Program-made: the position numbers and the translations under genes
Notes under the pieces: generated by a model
Told to the model about the DNA's origin: nothing
The model's input: the letters and a program-made list of their open reading frames with translations, nothing else
Database searches by the model: none
Source: Beta vulgaris subsp. vulgaris
Lineage: Eukaryota; Streptophyta; Magnoliopsida; Caryophyllales; Amaranthaceae
Reading direction: 5' to 3'
NCBI RefSeq assembly: GCF_026745355.1
Contig: NC_079203.1
Coordinates: forward strand, 40,050,492-40,114,491
Length of the DNA: 64,000 nucleotides
Shown here: positions 33,751 to 47,558 of the stretch, in pieces
Layout of the letters: each line of letters opens with the position of its first letter
Position numbering within the stretch: the first letter of the stretch is position 1

Positions 33751-36700
33751 TTACAAAGGGAATATCTGCTGAAGTTCATGTGGAAAATTCAACACGATCT
33801 CTGCAAAAGCTGAAGATAACAACAAAAGACGGTAAAACATAGTCATGAAATGAATGTACAGCAACAATCAAATAGCTAATGTCAGGAAACAGAAAGAATG
33901 AGACTCCCAATCTCAGAAAACTGAACAGTCCAGTGACCCCTTTAGAAAATCACAAGTATAGGTCATACTTTAAGAATACCGATTGTTTAGAATATAGGAA
34001 TGAGGGGAATATGAGGAAGGATACCAGTAAAGACATGATGATTCCACCAAAGGCTTAAAATTTAAAGTGTATGACATGATCGAGCCAAACCAGTACTTTC
34101 TCAATCCAAAAATCATAGTCATGTAACTATTATAGGATGTATGAAATCATGTCATAAATCCAAAACTAGATATAAATTAAGGTTAGATGACTAAAACTAC
34201 CCCTGGGAGACAAGACAGAAAGGAGACAGATATTCTAAAGGGTATATCAATCAAATGGTAAATGATAAATCCTCCTTTAAGTGGGGCTGGGACAATCTGA
34301 ACAGTAATTCCAGACAGAGGGAGTACTCACCTAGAGCATAGGTCTGTTTCAGAGATTGAATGACCTAGATTGTAATAATATAACCATCTTCGATCCGGCA
34401 AAAAAAAACTGAATGAACTTGTGAATTTATGATTACCTCAGTCAGTTCAAAAAATCTAAAATTTTAAATTATTACCTTCAGGTAAACTTAAAGTTCGTAG
34501 GGCATCTTCTGCATAAGATAGGCGCGTGGGAATAAGATGATTAGGCAATTCTCCAGTTCCCTTCCTGCTCATTGGCACCGCAGCAAGGCCCTTCTGGGAG
34601 GAGTTTAATGGCCAAGCCATGACTCTGACTCTGGTCGGAAGAACAGACACCAAATCTGCATATTTAAGACTGATGGTGATCCTGGTGCTGAGAAAATCCA
34701 AAATCATGCTATAGTAGTCAGAACATAAATGACAATAACATGATAACAACAATCCCATAATTACATTGATGCACATTACAGCTTAATATGGTCAAATAAT
34801 TAGAATTTGATAAACAGCTCCCATCAAAAAATCACCGATTTGAAGCCACGAGCATAGTATATGACCTTAGTTTTAAAAGGCGCAAGGCGCACCTAGGCGC
34901 AAAGCACACCAAGGCGGAGGCGCACCTTTGGTGCCAAAAAACTTAGAAATCTAATATAGAAGCATTGCGATACTTAAGATTACAAAGATATTATATTAAA
35001 GACCCATAAAAAAATATAAGAAAACATAATTCACCGATAGAACATAGTTCGAAAATGCGGTTTAGGTCACGGTCACGGTAACGGTGATGCGGGAACGGGG
35101 ATGATGCGGAACAAGAAGGAACGTAGCCTTCACGCGCGCCTCGAACCGAGAAGCGGCGGCCTCATGCGCCTCGCGCCTCCTGGAAAGGCGCACAAAAGCA
35201 CGCGCCTCTGGTTGTTCGCCTTGCCTGAGCAGTTGGATGCGTTTTTCCCTACGCCTTAGCTCGCCTTGCGCCCAGGCGCGCCTTGGGCGCGCTTTTTAAA
35301 ACTAAAAGTATATGACAGCAAAAGGGGACGAGAAATTGTCAATGAAAGTAGTCAAGTAGATGAACAAGACAGCTAGGACATCAAGTTCTATCATCCTATG
35401 ACATCCCCATACCTTTCTCCTTCGGACATAAAGAAAGTATGTAAGAAATAGAACTTCACAGAAACAATATTGAGTCGTCAAAATGCTAACACACAGCCGT
35501 AAAGTGGAAAAAAGCAGTTAGCATATAAATTTAGATACCATGCAGCTTCAAACTAAGCTACAAAATTACTAGTACCAGTCGTACGAGAAGTGCATCTGAC
35601 TCGAATTTTCCCTAATCCACAGTCAATCCTAAAAGCAAAAAAATTGTGACGCAACACCTTACTAAGAATTCTTCTACCAAAAGGAACTCTGAGTGCACTT
35701 ACCACTCGAAATCCTCCAGCACGAATTCGATCATATGATAAGGAAGGCTATGATAGAGATCTCCGATTTGGTTCCCGTAAATGTCTTTCATGAGGCGCAC
35801 CTGTCAGACAAAATTAGAAAGCCCATTAATTGTCAGTACATAGGACCATAATGCATTTCTGAAACTAAACAGTTCATCTAGCAAGGAGGCACTGCCATAA
35901 ATTAATACAAGTAAAAGACACTCAGACACAAAACCAACCCACCCCACCCCACCACTTCTTTTCCCCAATACCAAAATAAGACATGAAGGCAAGTGAGAGA
36001 GCAAGGTGGTATAGAAATAAAACTCTTTCTCTTCACCCATTAGCATTAAATTTCACTTAACTCCACTTTCTTTCACTTCCATAACTACTGAGAGCAAACC
36101 TTGTCTTCTGCCATTTTGGATGAAACAAGTAGACAGAGGGATGATTCTTAGATGCTGAATACCTAATGCTTCGAATTAAAGTTCATTTCTACATGAGATA
36201 TTAACAACTTGATGACTTCAACGATCACCTTCCAAACTGGTAGGCCTTTTTCTGGCATCACACTAAATTTGCTGGATGGAAAAATTGTCAAAACCACCTT
36301 CACAAACAACCTCACATTTTCTCTTTTCCTCTCTCCCTATGGGGTGTAATGATCTACAGTAAACACACATGTCCACGTCTTTTAAAATGAATTCCATTGA
36401 TTTAAAGCCATATATGTTCTTATTTTCTAGATGTAACAAATCTACTATATCGACACAAAAGAAAATTAGTAGCTATATTACACACTTCCATATTTTTACT
36501 TGACTTCTTATATTCTACCCAATTAATCTTATACTTATTTTCCAGTAGATACCAGTGGAGGGTTCATGGATTTATCAGTTATCAGGAGAAGGCTCAATCT
36601 ACCACGTCAGCAGAAGAGGTCATAATCTGTCCAAGGATCATATACTCCGTTACTCCCTCTATTTCACGATAATTTTCCACATTTCCGTTATGTATATATC

Positions 36701-39700
36701 AAATCCAATATATATTCTCTCCATGGATTTACTTTACTACAAAGCTATTTATGTTGGCTCTTTTCTGCATGTCTCATGGTCCATCCTTAATTCCATTTAT
36801 TCAAGCACGCTGAAGCACTGGTACCTGACAGTGATAGAGTAAAGAAATTGACTCTAATCTCACAAGTCCAAAGAAAGTCCAGGTTCTTCCATAAAATACT
36901 CATTCAGGAAGAACATAAGAACTTCAACATATAGTAATTCCTTTTTCAGGGAACAACAAGAGAAGATCTAGCAAAATTTACTCCTTAGAAAGTCAGAACC
37001 ACACACTGAGGTGTAAGGACCATGGGTTGTCAACTAACACCCCAAGAAGAAATTTTCTAATCTTGTTAACCTCCCTTGAAGTAGAAACTAGCTAACACAG
37101 TGACACCCTCAAACGTTCAAAGACAAAGAGTCATAACAGTATAAACTCAGAGAGCCCAAGTTTCCCCTAGCATGTCGCATCATTATTCATGGAGCCCAAG
37201 TTCCACATTACAAAAAAAAAAAATCCCAAAAAAATTTCCATCCCTCACGGTTCTCTCTTCTGCTACTTCCTATCTCCTCTACTACTTTCTGCACCTGTAT
37301 TACTCCTATCTCTCTTCTCTCCTGTGTTACTTTCTGTCTCTCTCCCATGAGTCCGACCCCCCCCCCCTCCCTTCTCTTGTCTTTGCAATCTTATTATACA
37401 TGGTAAAGTACGACAATTAAGACACAATTGAGCACATTGGGGAGAGCATTAGAAAAGAAGATAGTAAGACATCAAACATAACAGTCTAAAGATTAATTTT
37501 TTATAAATGAATTATTTCTCAAATATCTTTGAACACAACTTTTCCTAAAGCTTCTCCATTGAACAGAGAATGAGCCAGCATAAAAGTTACCTTGATACCA
37601 AACTTACATCTAAGATTACCCCCACATCTCCCCCCCCTTGAGAGAAGTACCCTTCATACCAAACTTACATCTAAGATTACCCCCACAATCTCCCCCCCCC
37701 CCCTTGAGATAAGTACCCCGATTATAGCTCCACCCCCCCCCCCCCCTGCACCCTTAATCACTACCCCACGTAAAGGCAGGGTCTTAGCAGTAAGTTATAC
37801 ATATTTCCACATCTAAGTAGACAAGGGGCCTGAGTCTAGGGTAAGACAAGATCACAACAGTATGATTGTTCTAAAGCCTCAATCAAGCATGTAATCTACT
37901 TAGTAAGCAACAATGCAGAATTTAGTGATACAACAGTTCCATTGGTCTAACACACACTTGTGCTGACATTCTCACATCTACCCATGGAAGCCAACTATCA
38001 GAAGTCAATGCCCTTCTTTTCACCTGACCATATGTCCATATCATATATCAAAACATAGGGATTTTATACTCATTCAACCTACGTTGAACAAATACCTAAC
38101 TGGGACATCTGGAGATTTTGCATGTACAGTGGATAACTATTTTCACTCAAAATATATCTTTTCTTCAACAGCTCCAATATGAATTTCATTTCAAAGTCTA
38201 CAGCTAAGAATTGTCAACTTTCAGGTACATTATTCTCTAAGCCACATAAAGCCCTCAAAAAACTATATTACATGTCTACCCTAATTGTCTAACTCAAAAT
38301 TTTGCAACATCACAATTCACAAAAGAGCTTCAATTATAGCTACAAAGATATTATTCACTATTGTCTCTAGGAAAAACTTTTCAGAAAGCTTCATCATGGA
38401 GGATGCTCATAAAACTGAACACCAATATACATCACCAGTCCTCACCTCACCCAGCATTGATGACAAATTCCAGGAGAAATTCATAGAGAATAGATGCTGA
38501 TGGGTTTCAAATCAACCCAAAATGAGGACCACCAAGTCGCTTTTAAGAGTCAGCAACTATCCATCTCATAACACACATGAGATAGCACATGTTTATTTTC
38601 GAAAACAGCAAATATGCTCTTCAAATCTCTCAGACAAGAGGGCCAAGATTTAACCTTCTCATCTTACACACAGGCCTATTTAAACATAACTCCCACATGT
38701 CTGGTGTCGTGCACATCGATTCAATTCATTTCTAAATTTCGCATTTGGAGAACTTCCATGAGCCGAAATCTCACCTAAAGCACATAATCTTATTAACCCA
38801 ACATATCAAGAAGAGTAACAAAGAGAGGGAAGAAACAAGAAAGAGAGAAGTCTAGTGCATTTTCCGCAACTACCATTATGAGACTCATAATTCAAAAGAA
38901 TAACTGAAAGTATAGCTATTAGTACTATACGTCTATACATTAAAGAATCATCGCAGTTGTATGGATAATAATAGGTTGTAGTTACAAAAAAAAGGTTGAC
39001 ATTTTTGAATCATGTGATGCCCAACTACAGAGAGGAACAAGGTAGTACAATTATATACCTGCTCCCTTCTATCTACATATGCCTGCAACAGTTCCCCAAC
39101 ATGATCAATGAATTTCTGAAACAAAAAAGATAAGCTCTTTTTGAGAATTGGCAGAAGGCATGGAACTACTATGCAAGTACATAAGGGCGAGGCAACTAAC
39201 CTCACCATTGCATTGGACGAGAGAAGATCATTTTCAGCTTCTCGTATTGGCAAAAAGAAAGGAATGGTGTGCTCTAGAACCGTCATCTTCTCCAGAAATG
39301 ACTTGCTCTCGAGGACACAATGATACAATTCGCATGGCTCTCCTGGTCATTACAGAGACATAATATTAAAATAATACTCTGATGCACATGCAAGCTCAAT
39401 TGGCTGTATCCATTCAAAAACTTCTTCAATATTCTCATTCTAGACTAAAGCCAAGAGAAAAAGATTCTTCCGAAGGCAAAGCAAGGTGCTTATACCTTTA
39501 CCTAAAGATATATACATTGACATAATGATACATAACATGTTAAGCACATAAACTATAGATCACAGATATTCGTAGAAGTGCTTCATAACACCATGTATTA
39601 CCCCAAGTCCCCAACGTAGGATTCAAAATGTAGTTTTTTGCAAAAGAGAAACTAAAAGAGACTAAATCTAAAAGAGACACCTCTCCGTATCCTGAGCCTC

Positions 39701-42700
39701 AAACCGCAACACCTTGGGCACAGTTTCAATATTCTTTGGCCCTGTTTGGCAATTAGAGGTTAGTTGTTTGTATTAGCTACTAGTTTTAGCTTATTGTATT
39801 AGCTGGTTTGGCTAGCGGTTTGTGTGAAAGTGTTTGGTAAATAGTTGTTACTTGTTAGCAAATTGGTACTTTATTAGGTAAGATGACCATAAGATATTAG
39901 AATACTTTCTTGGTGGGAGTTATTTGGTAAAGGTAGTAAATTTGACCAACTTTAGGTTTTATAGTCATTACACAACTAAAATTATAAATCTCTTTTCCAA
40001 AAAGCTCCTACTAGTAGTTTTTTGAAAATTAGCTTATTAAGCTTAAACCTCTCTTCCATACCTTTTTCAACCACAGTACCAAACACTCTCATTAGAGGTT
40101 TGAACTAGTCAAACCTCTTTATGCATCTCAAACCTCTCTCTTTATCCCAAAACTCTCTCAACCAAACACCCCAATCGACGATCTACATATTGGAAACTAA
40201 CACTCCACTAAACAAGAAATACCCGAAGAACAAAAAAATATGATCAAAACAAAACAAAAAAATAAGCCCAAGGGACTAAATCAAACTCTCAAGACTCCGC
40301 AAGGAGAGAGGACAATTGTACAATAAAGGAGATTTCGAGGCAAAATTGTTAAAAGTTGACCTGAACCAAAGACAAGCATGACTATATCGAATTGCAACCA
40401 GAAGGATGATCACCCTCCGTAACCCAACAACCAAGTTGATCCCAGAATTTGAAATCCGAACCTAAACGTACCTGACAAAAAAAAATGGCCCTGACATTAT
40501 GAGGTGACCCAATAAGGAGAGACTAAACCCAAACCAAATCAGCACCTAACCCATGATGACCCGAAAACCTGATTTAACATGGATGGACTTGCATCTAACC
40601 CGACCCAACTTCAACCCACATCTTTTTTACCCAACCCTCGACCCGCTTTCAACTCGATGTTTTATTAACTCGACCCAATTTCAAGCCGACTTATTATTGA
40701 CCTGACCCGAATTCAACAAGATGTTTTATTGATCTCAACTGATTTCCTCTAAAATAGACAAATCCCAAAAGAGGGTAAACAAGAAGAATGAAACAAAAAG
40801 ATTCAAGTCCATCAGGCTTGACAAACATAAAAGGCAAAATGAAATTAGGGTTTAAGAAACAAATTCAACGCCAAGTACGAATTGTAATAAGAAATATTGC
40901 ATGGTGATTAAAAAAAACACCACCAGGGTATTTGGAATTACCAGCAAACGATGTTTCATACTGTATTCCAATCCTTGCACATTCCAAACAACATATAACC
41001 TGTATGACACATAAATTAATAATTACAACAGAGTTATAGAAAGAGTATCCCTTCCCCCCTAATGTTCGAATGCCTATATTTGGATCTTCACAAGCTTATG
41101 ATCGTCTTTATTTAAAAATTGATTTACCTTATTCACCAAACGTAAAGAAATATAGAAATAGTATCAACATCATATAATTTCACCCAGAAAAAGCAAAGGT
41201 CAACTATAAACCTTGCTCAAAAATCTAGCTCCATTTTGAATTATGATTTTAGTTTTTAACATAAGAACTCCACAATCGTCATTCTACAACAATCATATAG
41301 CACGTTGTTACGCATTGCTGTATAGGCAAAGGGGTGATATAGGAAGTACATAATAATTAGGCTAGCTTGGAGAGAAAGCAAGTACTCCCTCAGTCCCAAA
41401 ATATAGTTCCCGTTTCATTTTGCAAAGTCTCTAAGACGTACCTTTGACCTACGATATCTTCTATTTCTTATTAGTAAAATATATAAAAAGTTGATATTAC
41501 GAATTTATACATTGAGACGAATCTAACAAGACCCCTCATGAATATGTTTTTTTGTATACATTAGTAGGAATATTTGGTCAAAGTTTTTAAAATTTGACTC
41601 CCAAAATAGAAATGAGAACTATATTTTGGGACGGAGGGAGTACATTAGTTCTATAAATAGAAGAGATTAGTGAGAGGAAGAATCATATGAAGAATATTGG
41701 GGAGTTATTTTAATGTGAGCTTTGGGAGTTTGCCAAGTCACTCCAAAACTTGATAATCTATCTTTTACATTGGCTGTAATATCTCACTTTAGCAATGAAA
41801 ATCTTCATCTTCTTCTTTAGGTAACCTGTCCAGTTTCCGGTTCAATACATGTATCTTCAACAGTCAACAATAACAAACATAAGCTTCAACTGATGACAAA
41901 ACTGTCTTGTGGTCAACGTTTAAAATTAATCTACATATTGAGCTTCCCAATTACTATATTTTCAACCAGAGCAACCACGGGTAAATGCTTAAGGTGAGGC
42001 TCAGCATGTTCAGACCTCTCGGACCAGGAACAGGTGACTAGTCCACATATTAGAACAACATTCAAATCGTACATATCAATCAGCAAATGGGTGTCACGCA
42101 GTAAAAGAGACAAGTATCATATTTATTATTGATATGAGCAGATCAGTTCCAAGAACAGCGTAAGGCTATAGTAGTGGCATTTTACGCCTGAACCGAGAGT
42201 ATTTTGGCTCTTTAGTCTGACACTTACTGAAAAACAATTATATGTTAAGCATTAGCCGTTTCCTCCTCACTTCAACTACATAAATTAACTTCCCCCCTCT
42301 TGTTACACGATGACCTGTATGATCAAACTTTGAAACACTTCCTAAGGTCAAAATTTAATTCTTGAATTCTGAGGTATAAAAAACAAAAAATGTCGAACAT
42401 ACATGTGCTATTGTTTAATATAATTCCTGGGTGTGACCGTGTGAGTTGGTTTATCCTTCCATACTTGATATTGCTCGTAAAGAATCAGCACTTCTACAGT
42501 AAAACATTTTTGCATCTGAGCTAGAAATAACAGAGCTTTGATACATGAGCTAAACAAAAGACACAATCTGCTAACACATGAAATTGTCGAGTTTTTTTTT
42601 AGGAAACCATTTTACATTTGGTTCAAGACTTTTACTTGAAATTCACCCCATTCACAAAATGAGATAATTCTATAGAAAGGAAAAAAGTGATGTTACCTTA

Positions 42701-45700
42701 CTTCCCACCCTGTAAGTAATTTTTTCAAGGAAGGGAGAATCTAGCTCAATATTTGAATCCCCTGCTGTAGCCTTCCTATCTGCTTCCATGTGAACCTAAC
42801 AAAGAAAAAAATATACCAAGTACCTCAACTAAGTGCATGAATCTGAAAATGTGAGGTGAAACATAAAAAAAATATTTAAAAAAATAAATAAAATGAAAAA
42901 GAACTAAAAAATTGACACTATTGGTCCCAACTATGGTCGGTTCACTTTAGATGGTCCAAACTTTTGATTACTTCACAGCAGTCTCAACTTTGGGGGTTCT
43001 ACCGCGAAATTGTCCTTCAACTTAGTTAACTTGATAGATCGGTTAGTTATGATGTATTAAGCTCTTTCATTGGCTTTAGTTGATTCAAATAAAGGGTAAT
43101 TAGATGAGTGTCATGTATTTTGATTAACTAACAAAGCAAACTAATTAAGCTGAACGACCTTCCTGGGAAGAGAAGCCCCAAAGTTAGGACTACTATGAGA
43201 TAATTAAAAGTTGAGACCTTTTAAAGCAAAAGGGTCATAGTTGAGACTGTTATTGTCAATTTTTCCTTAAAAAAAAAGGGAATTTTAGATGAATACACAA
43301 ATACATGTATCCATATAACATACTCTCTCTCTTATTGTAGCTAGCAGCCCATCATTCCAATCTTCACCTTCTAGAGAGATCTCTGCAAAACGACTTTCGA
43401 ACTTGGCTCAGATGTTGGAGACAAATAAGAAAAACGCTACACTATTAAACGAAAACTAGAGGCACATCACAGATGGTGACAAGGAGAAGTGCATAATCTA
43501 AAATCACTGTACTTTTATAGATTAGGAAAGAGAGGAAGAGGTTTTTAGAAATCATTTTCTAGCACTATATGACCCACTATAAACAAGATGACAAAGTGAC
43601 AAACTGCTAAGCTGTATTACACGTGAACTGTAAAGGACACGTTCTAAAGAGCTTATCAAACCTTAAGAAAAACAACACTAGTTGTAGAGCAAGCTCAAGT
43701 ACTATATTAGTCATAGCTCAATGCCTCGACAATGTCTCCATTTCAAACCACAACTGGCTACAGGGGAAAACAATCAGTCCAGACTCCAGATCTGGTTGTT
43801 GGACGTGGACCCATGCCACTACCATAACATTCAAGCCACCCTTTCCTAAAAGGAAACGGCTCAGCCCCCCTTTACATAGTCAGACCCACTAGATATTCTA
43901 GATCAATTAAACCATGACTCCTTTTGAAATATAACAGGAATGCATTAATAAGTTTCACTTTATTGTCAGATGGTAATAAGCGAAAATGAATGACCCTAAC
44001 AAAGGAAATATTGCAGCAAGAACCTCCTCGACCACTGGGCTACCTTTGGATGACCCAAAAAACACTCATAAGCATGATCGAAAACCACGGATTGTTTCAT
44101 TTAGTCCATGTTCACAGCTAGTGATCAGCCACTAAATCCAATAAGCAATCAATACTAATGCATTGAAATGTTCGTGAACTTCAAAACAGCTACATGCTTT
44201 AGTACATTATAATTTTCATTCTCTCATTTCATAGCAACTAAGGCTGGAGTAAGAATAGTAGAGTTAAACACCAGCCCCTCTATACTACTCAGAGAGAGAG
44301 GAAGGAGCCTGAAACATTAAGGAAGGTGATTGTACAGGACTTGGTTCATCTAGATCTTACAAAGGACATAACTCCATAGTCCAAATAGAGCTTTTCCAGC
44401 ATTTTTCTGATTCATGGTGTTAACAGTGATGGTCCTTAAGCATGCATTCAGTAGACCTCAACCAGGAGTCTTGTATCCAACTTCTGTTTTTTTTCTGGTA
44501 TAGTATTGACTTGTGCTTGCTTTTCCGATCTCCCCTGCTTATGCTATTTTTATATGCCTAGGTCTGTCTGCATGTCTTGTACAAATCTCAACCTCCTCAA
44601 GTGAGAGACACGCCCAGGAGTTATGAATTACAAATGAATAGACTTTTCCGCAAGAAAGTGAACAAGATATAAGATCCAAAAGTTCAGATCTCGAATATTC
44701 TCAAACACTTGTTTGAAAAAGTATATGCCTCAAAATTTTCCAATTTGCTGAGGTCAAATGCTAAAAATCAGTTCACAGTACCCTTAAACACATCTCCTTG
44801 ACTATTCTATTTTCCAATGGCTATTGTTATGATATAGATATATTAGATAAAATCAGATCAAAAAATTAAATCCAAGGACAAGTTTTGGAGAGGCAAAATG
44901 ACACAACCATTTGCCGATAAATACTAAAGAAAATTATGCAACAGCTACCTTGAGTTTGAGATGCTCGTGCAGCTTCAAATTCTTTTTGCAAACGCTCAAA
45001 TACCATCTTGTCAGAATCCCTAAAAGAGAATCAAATACATCAGTTAGGCAGTTATAACCACTTTTTCACTACCATAAATATCATTAGATAACTATTAAAC
45101 CTAATGACCAGCTATAGTACTCCCACAGTCTTGAAAAGCTTCAGAAGACTTGGGAGAGCTGTGAGTCACAGTACTCTCTAACTTCTTGCAATAGAGGGAA
45201 TATGATATTGCAATTAAATGCACATTAAGTATAGTACGACCAATAGAAATAGAGTCATCAAATTTTATGAGAAGCTTGATTTGTATGGTGACTTTCAATG
45301 GAAAATGAGGTGACTCTTGAATCTTAAAAGATATGAGGTGACTTGGTTCATCTTATTTATACACTACACAGCGCGCACACATCTCATATAAAAGAATGCA
45401 CAGAAAGCACCTCGGATTTACATGCAAACAGTGAAACCCCACAGCTCTTGTATTTGAGAACAATAATGTTGGTAAGTATGTTCAGCAGGATGAAACAAGC
45501 AAGTACTTTTTCCCACCAGCTGTAAGCATAAAAGACGAGCACTGACACTGAGTACAGATTTTCATCAACAAGTTTAGATGCCACCACATGCATGGGTTAT
45601 TAGATTTAATCTGTGTTACTATGACTCGAGTACTCATGAGTCATGTCAAACACGGGTACATGTTTAAGTATATGACTCGGCTATTTTATGACAAGTTTAC

Positions 45701-47077
45701 ATAAATTTTGCCAAAAATGAAGATCAAAGTTCAAATACCCATTTCGAAATGTCCGGGATCGGACATGGATACTTAAGGTAAAATGAAGAATCCATATAAT
45801 AACATTGAATATAATTGCTATCATATGTGGTGGGAGACTTAATGACTATCAATTCACCAATCGGATTAATAATTAGAACACTTCATATGGATTCATAAGC
45901 ACGGCAAAGCAATAATTGCCAAGTCATCATATATATGTTTGATACATTTGGCGCAGTTTCGTAAAAGACAACGCCTTTCAAACACATAGTATCAACAAAC
46001 ATAAGTTCAAATGCTTATACCCTCGAGAGAAATATAATAGATGGAAAGGAAACCAACTATTCCAGTAATTTGACATTGACTCCTCAATTACATAAGTTAC
46101 CTTCAAACTAAAGAGAAGTATTAACAAAAGCTTTTCTCCATTGCACAAACTTAACCAATAACCATCCATCCCCATAAAAGCAGGTCAATTATATTGCTCC
46201 TGTTAAAGCAGCCTAAAAGAAGATAGAAATACAATCAAACTTCAGCAATCATATATGAAAGATTTATACCTGGAAAGACGCTCTGTAAGTTCTGCATGTC
46301 TTTTGATGACATTTCTAACTGTAACAATGCCAAAAAAAAACACATAAACAAAAGATCCCTCTCAAAGTGTCAATTCAATTAGGATGAGAAACAAAAAACA
46401 CACATATTTCCTCTGTTCCAAATTCAATGCAAGACTTGCACTTTTAAAGTCAATCTCTACAAACTTTGACCACAAATTCTACCTATAAAAAAAAGTCGTG
46501 TAGGTCTCAAATTTTCATAACATTTACTAACACCTAATTATAGATATTAACATTGAAATTGTATTAGATTAGTGGTTAAATTCTCACATTTCATTTCAAG
46601 GGTCATTTGTTCGAATTCTAGTAACTATACACATTATTAGTGTTGATGTCCGATATCCTGGGATTGAGTCTCACCCCTTGCAAAGAGGGATCCCTAATTT
46701 TCCCCCTCTCCTTGCAAGGGACTTCATCTTACCTTTGAAAAATCTAAAGATATCAACAGTTCAATGGGGGACGCGAAATGTAAGTGTAGCATTAATTTCG
46801 CAACTCGATGAAGTACATTTTATTTTATAGATACTTAAAACATAATCAAACACATACATCTCGCTTTTGTAGTATCAATCCGTATATCTTCATCTTGAAT
46901 AAATTCCTGCAACAAATAATCATCATACAATATAAGAGATTTTTCTTGAGCTCTAATTCAAATGACAAATCCCTGCATTTTATCAATTTCATCGAATAAA
47001 TAATAAGCAATGGAAAAAGAGTTCAATGTAACGGAAATTACTGGTTCTCCCATCGAATATGGGTGTTGATCAACCAT
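33751..47077 (-). CDS. CENP-O-like kinetochore protein (twelve exons)
   Basis: Exons, in transcript order: 47077-47042, 46906-46858, 46318-46270, 45019-44949, 43382-43324, 42795-42697, 40999-40942, 39342-39206, 39115-39059, 35800-35703, 34681-34476 and 33800-33751. They total 969 bases (322 residues), all with GT-AG borders and consistent phase. The N-terminal third (about 18-90) is charged and probably coiled coil (RNVIKRHAELTERLSR, VFERLQKEFEAARASQ). The C-terminal part (about 105-322) has ITYRVGSKVICCLECARIGI, FLEKMTVLEHTIPFFLPIRE, LYHSLPYHMIEFVLED and ISLKYADLVSVLPTRVRV. I assign it to the Cenp-O family of the inner kinetochore COMA/CENP-OPQUR complex from memory of plant homologues. Exon order and frame are strong evidence; the name is less certain. 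Introns reach 3.3 kb and hold several MITEs. Confidence 0.82.
34866..35306. mobile_element. GGCGC-rich TIR element in a CENP-O-like intron, 10 bp flanking duplication
   Basis: The ends CTTAGTTTTAAAAGGCGC and (inverted) TTTAGTTTTAAAAAGCGC flank 441 bp rich in AGGCGC/GCGCCT. AGTATATGAC is repeated exactly on both sides (34856-34865 and 35307-35316). A 9-10 bp duplication suggests a Mutator-type element. It is far more GC-rich than its surroundings. Confidence 0.75.
36643..36839. mobile_element. Possible Stowaway-like MITE in a CENP-O-like intron
   Basis: CTCCCTCTATTTCACGATAA follows a TA, and a weak inverse (GTGATAGAG followed by TA) occurs at 36839. The internal complementarity is poor, so this is tentative. 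Confidence 0.3.
37595..37760. repeat. 61 bp tandem duplication with poly-C tracts
   Basis: Two units starting at 37595 and 37656 (ATACCAAACTTACATCTAAG ...) each end in a C run; a further poly-C tract lies at 37733-37746 and another at 37360-37370. It is within the 3.3 kb CENP-O-like intron. Slippage-prone. Confidence 0.8.
39738..40173. mobile_element. Possible MITE in a CENP-O-like intron
   Basis: GGCCCTGTTTGGCAATTAGAGG at the left and, inverted, GGGGTGTTTGGTTGAGAGAG at the right give an imperfect inverted terminus around 436 bp. The interior also contains self-complementary TAGAGGTTTGA/TCAAACCTCT. No target duplication was found. Confidence 0.5.
41385..41640. mobile_element. Stowaway-like MITE, 256 bp, in a CENP-O-like intron
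   Basis: CTCCCTCAGTCCCAAAATATAG at the left is inverted at the right (CTATATTTTGGGACGGAGGGAG), with TA on both sides (41383-41384, 41641-41642). Confidence 0.88.
42911..43260. mobile_element. Long-arm foldback MITE, about 350 bp, in a CENP-O-like intron
   Basis: The left arm (ATTGACACTATTGGTCCCAACTATGG onward) and the inverse of the right arm (ATTGACAATAACAGTCTCAACTATGAC onward) pair imperfectly over about 100 bases, including CTCAACTTTGGGG. No clear target duplication was seen, so the superfamily is open. Confidence 0.65.
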
Positions 47078-47558
47078 ATTTAGGGTTTTCGTCACCTTCG
47101 AAATTCGAGGGGGAAATATTAGAAATTGCAGCGAAACTTAAAATGAAGGGAATTTTGAATTCGAGGGCTTACATCAGCTCTGCGCTTTGTTAAGACTTAG
47201 GACTACTTACCCAAACAATGGTGAGGATGGATGTGATACTCATGGTAGAAGAAAGATAAATGTAATGAAGTACTACTATATCTCAACTACTATATCTCAA
47301 CTGAATTCAACTTATTGGATTTGATTGGACGTGATTTAACTGAACTTGTTGGATTTGATCAAAATTAATTGACTTTTAGTTGAATTTATTGAATCTGATT
47401 AGAACTTATTTGATTTTATCTATAAAAAATTGATGAATAATAACATAAATATTACCCCTAATATAAATATTATCCGTCAAAATTTAGTATGACATAATAA
47501 TTACTAAAATTTATCCTTCAAAAAATAGTAATTATTAGTTATCTCTTATAATTAACAT
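47078..47558. other. Upstream region of the CENP-O-like gene
   Basis: It contains the presumed promoter of the minus-strand gene. From about 47290 to 47430 it has repeated AACTGAA/TTGGATTTGAT-like motifs that loosely recall the subterminal repeats of the Tourist-like family, but no ends were found. No gene. Confidence 0.45.

Noticed and set aside
46400..46790. TTTCCTCTGTTCCAAATTCAATGC start suggesting another Stowaway MITE
   Set aside because: The right-hand inverted end and TA site could not be found.
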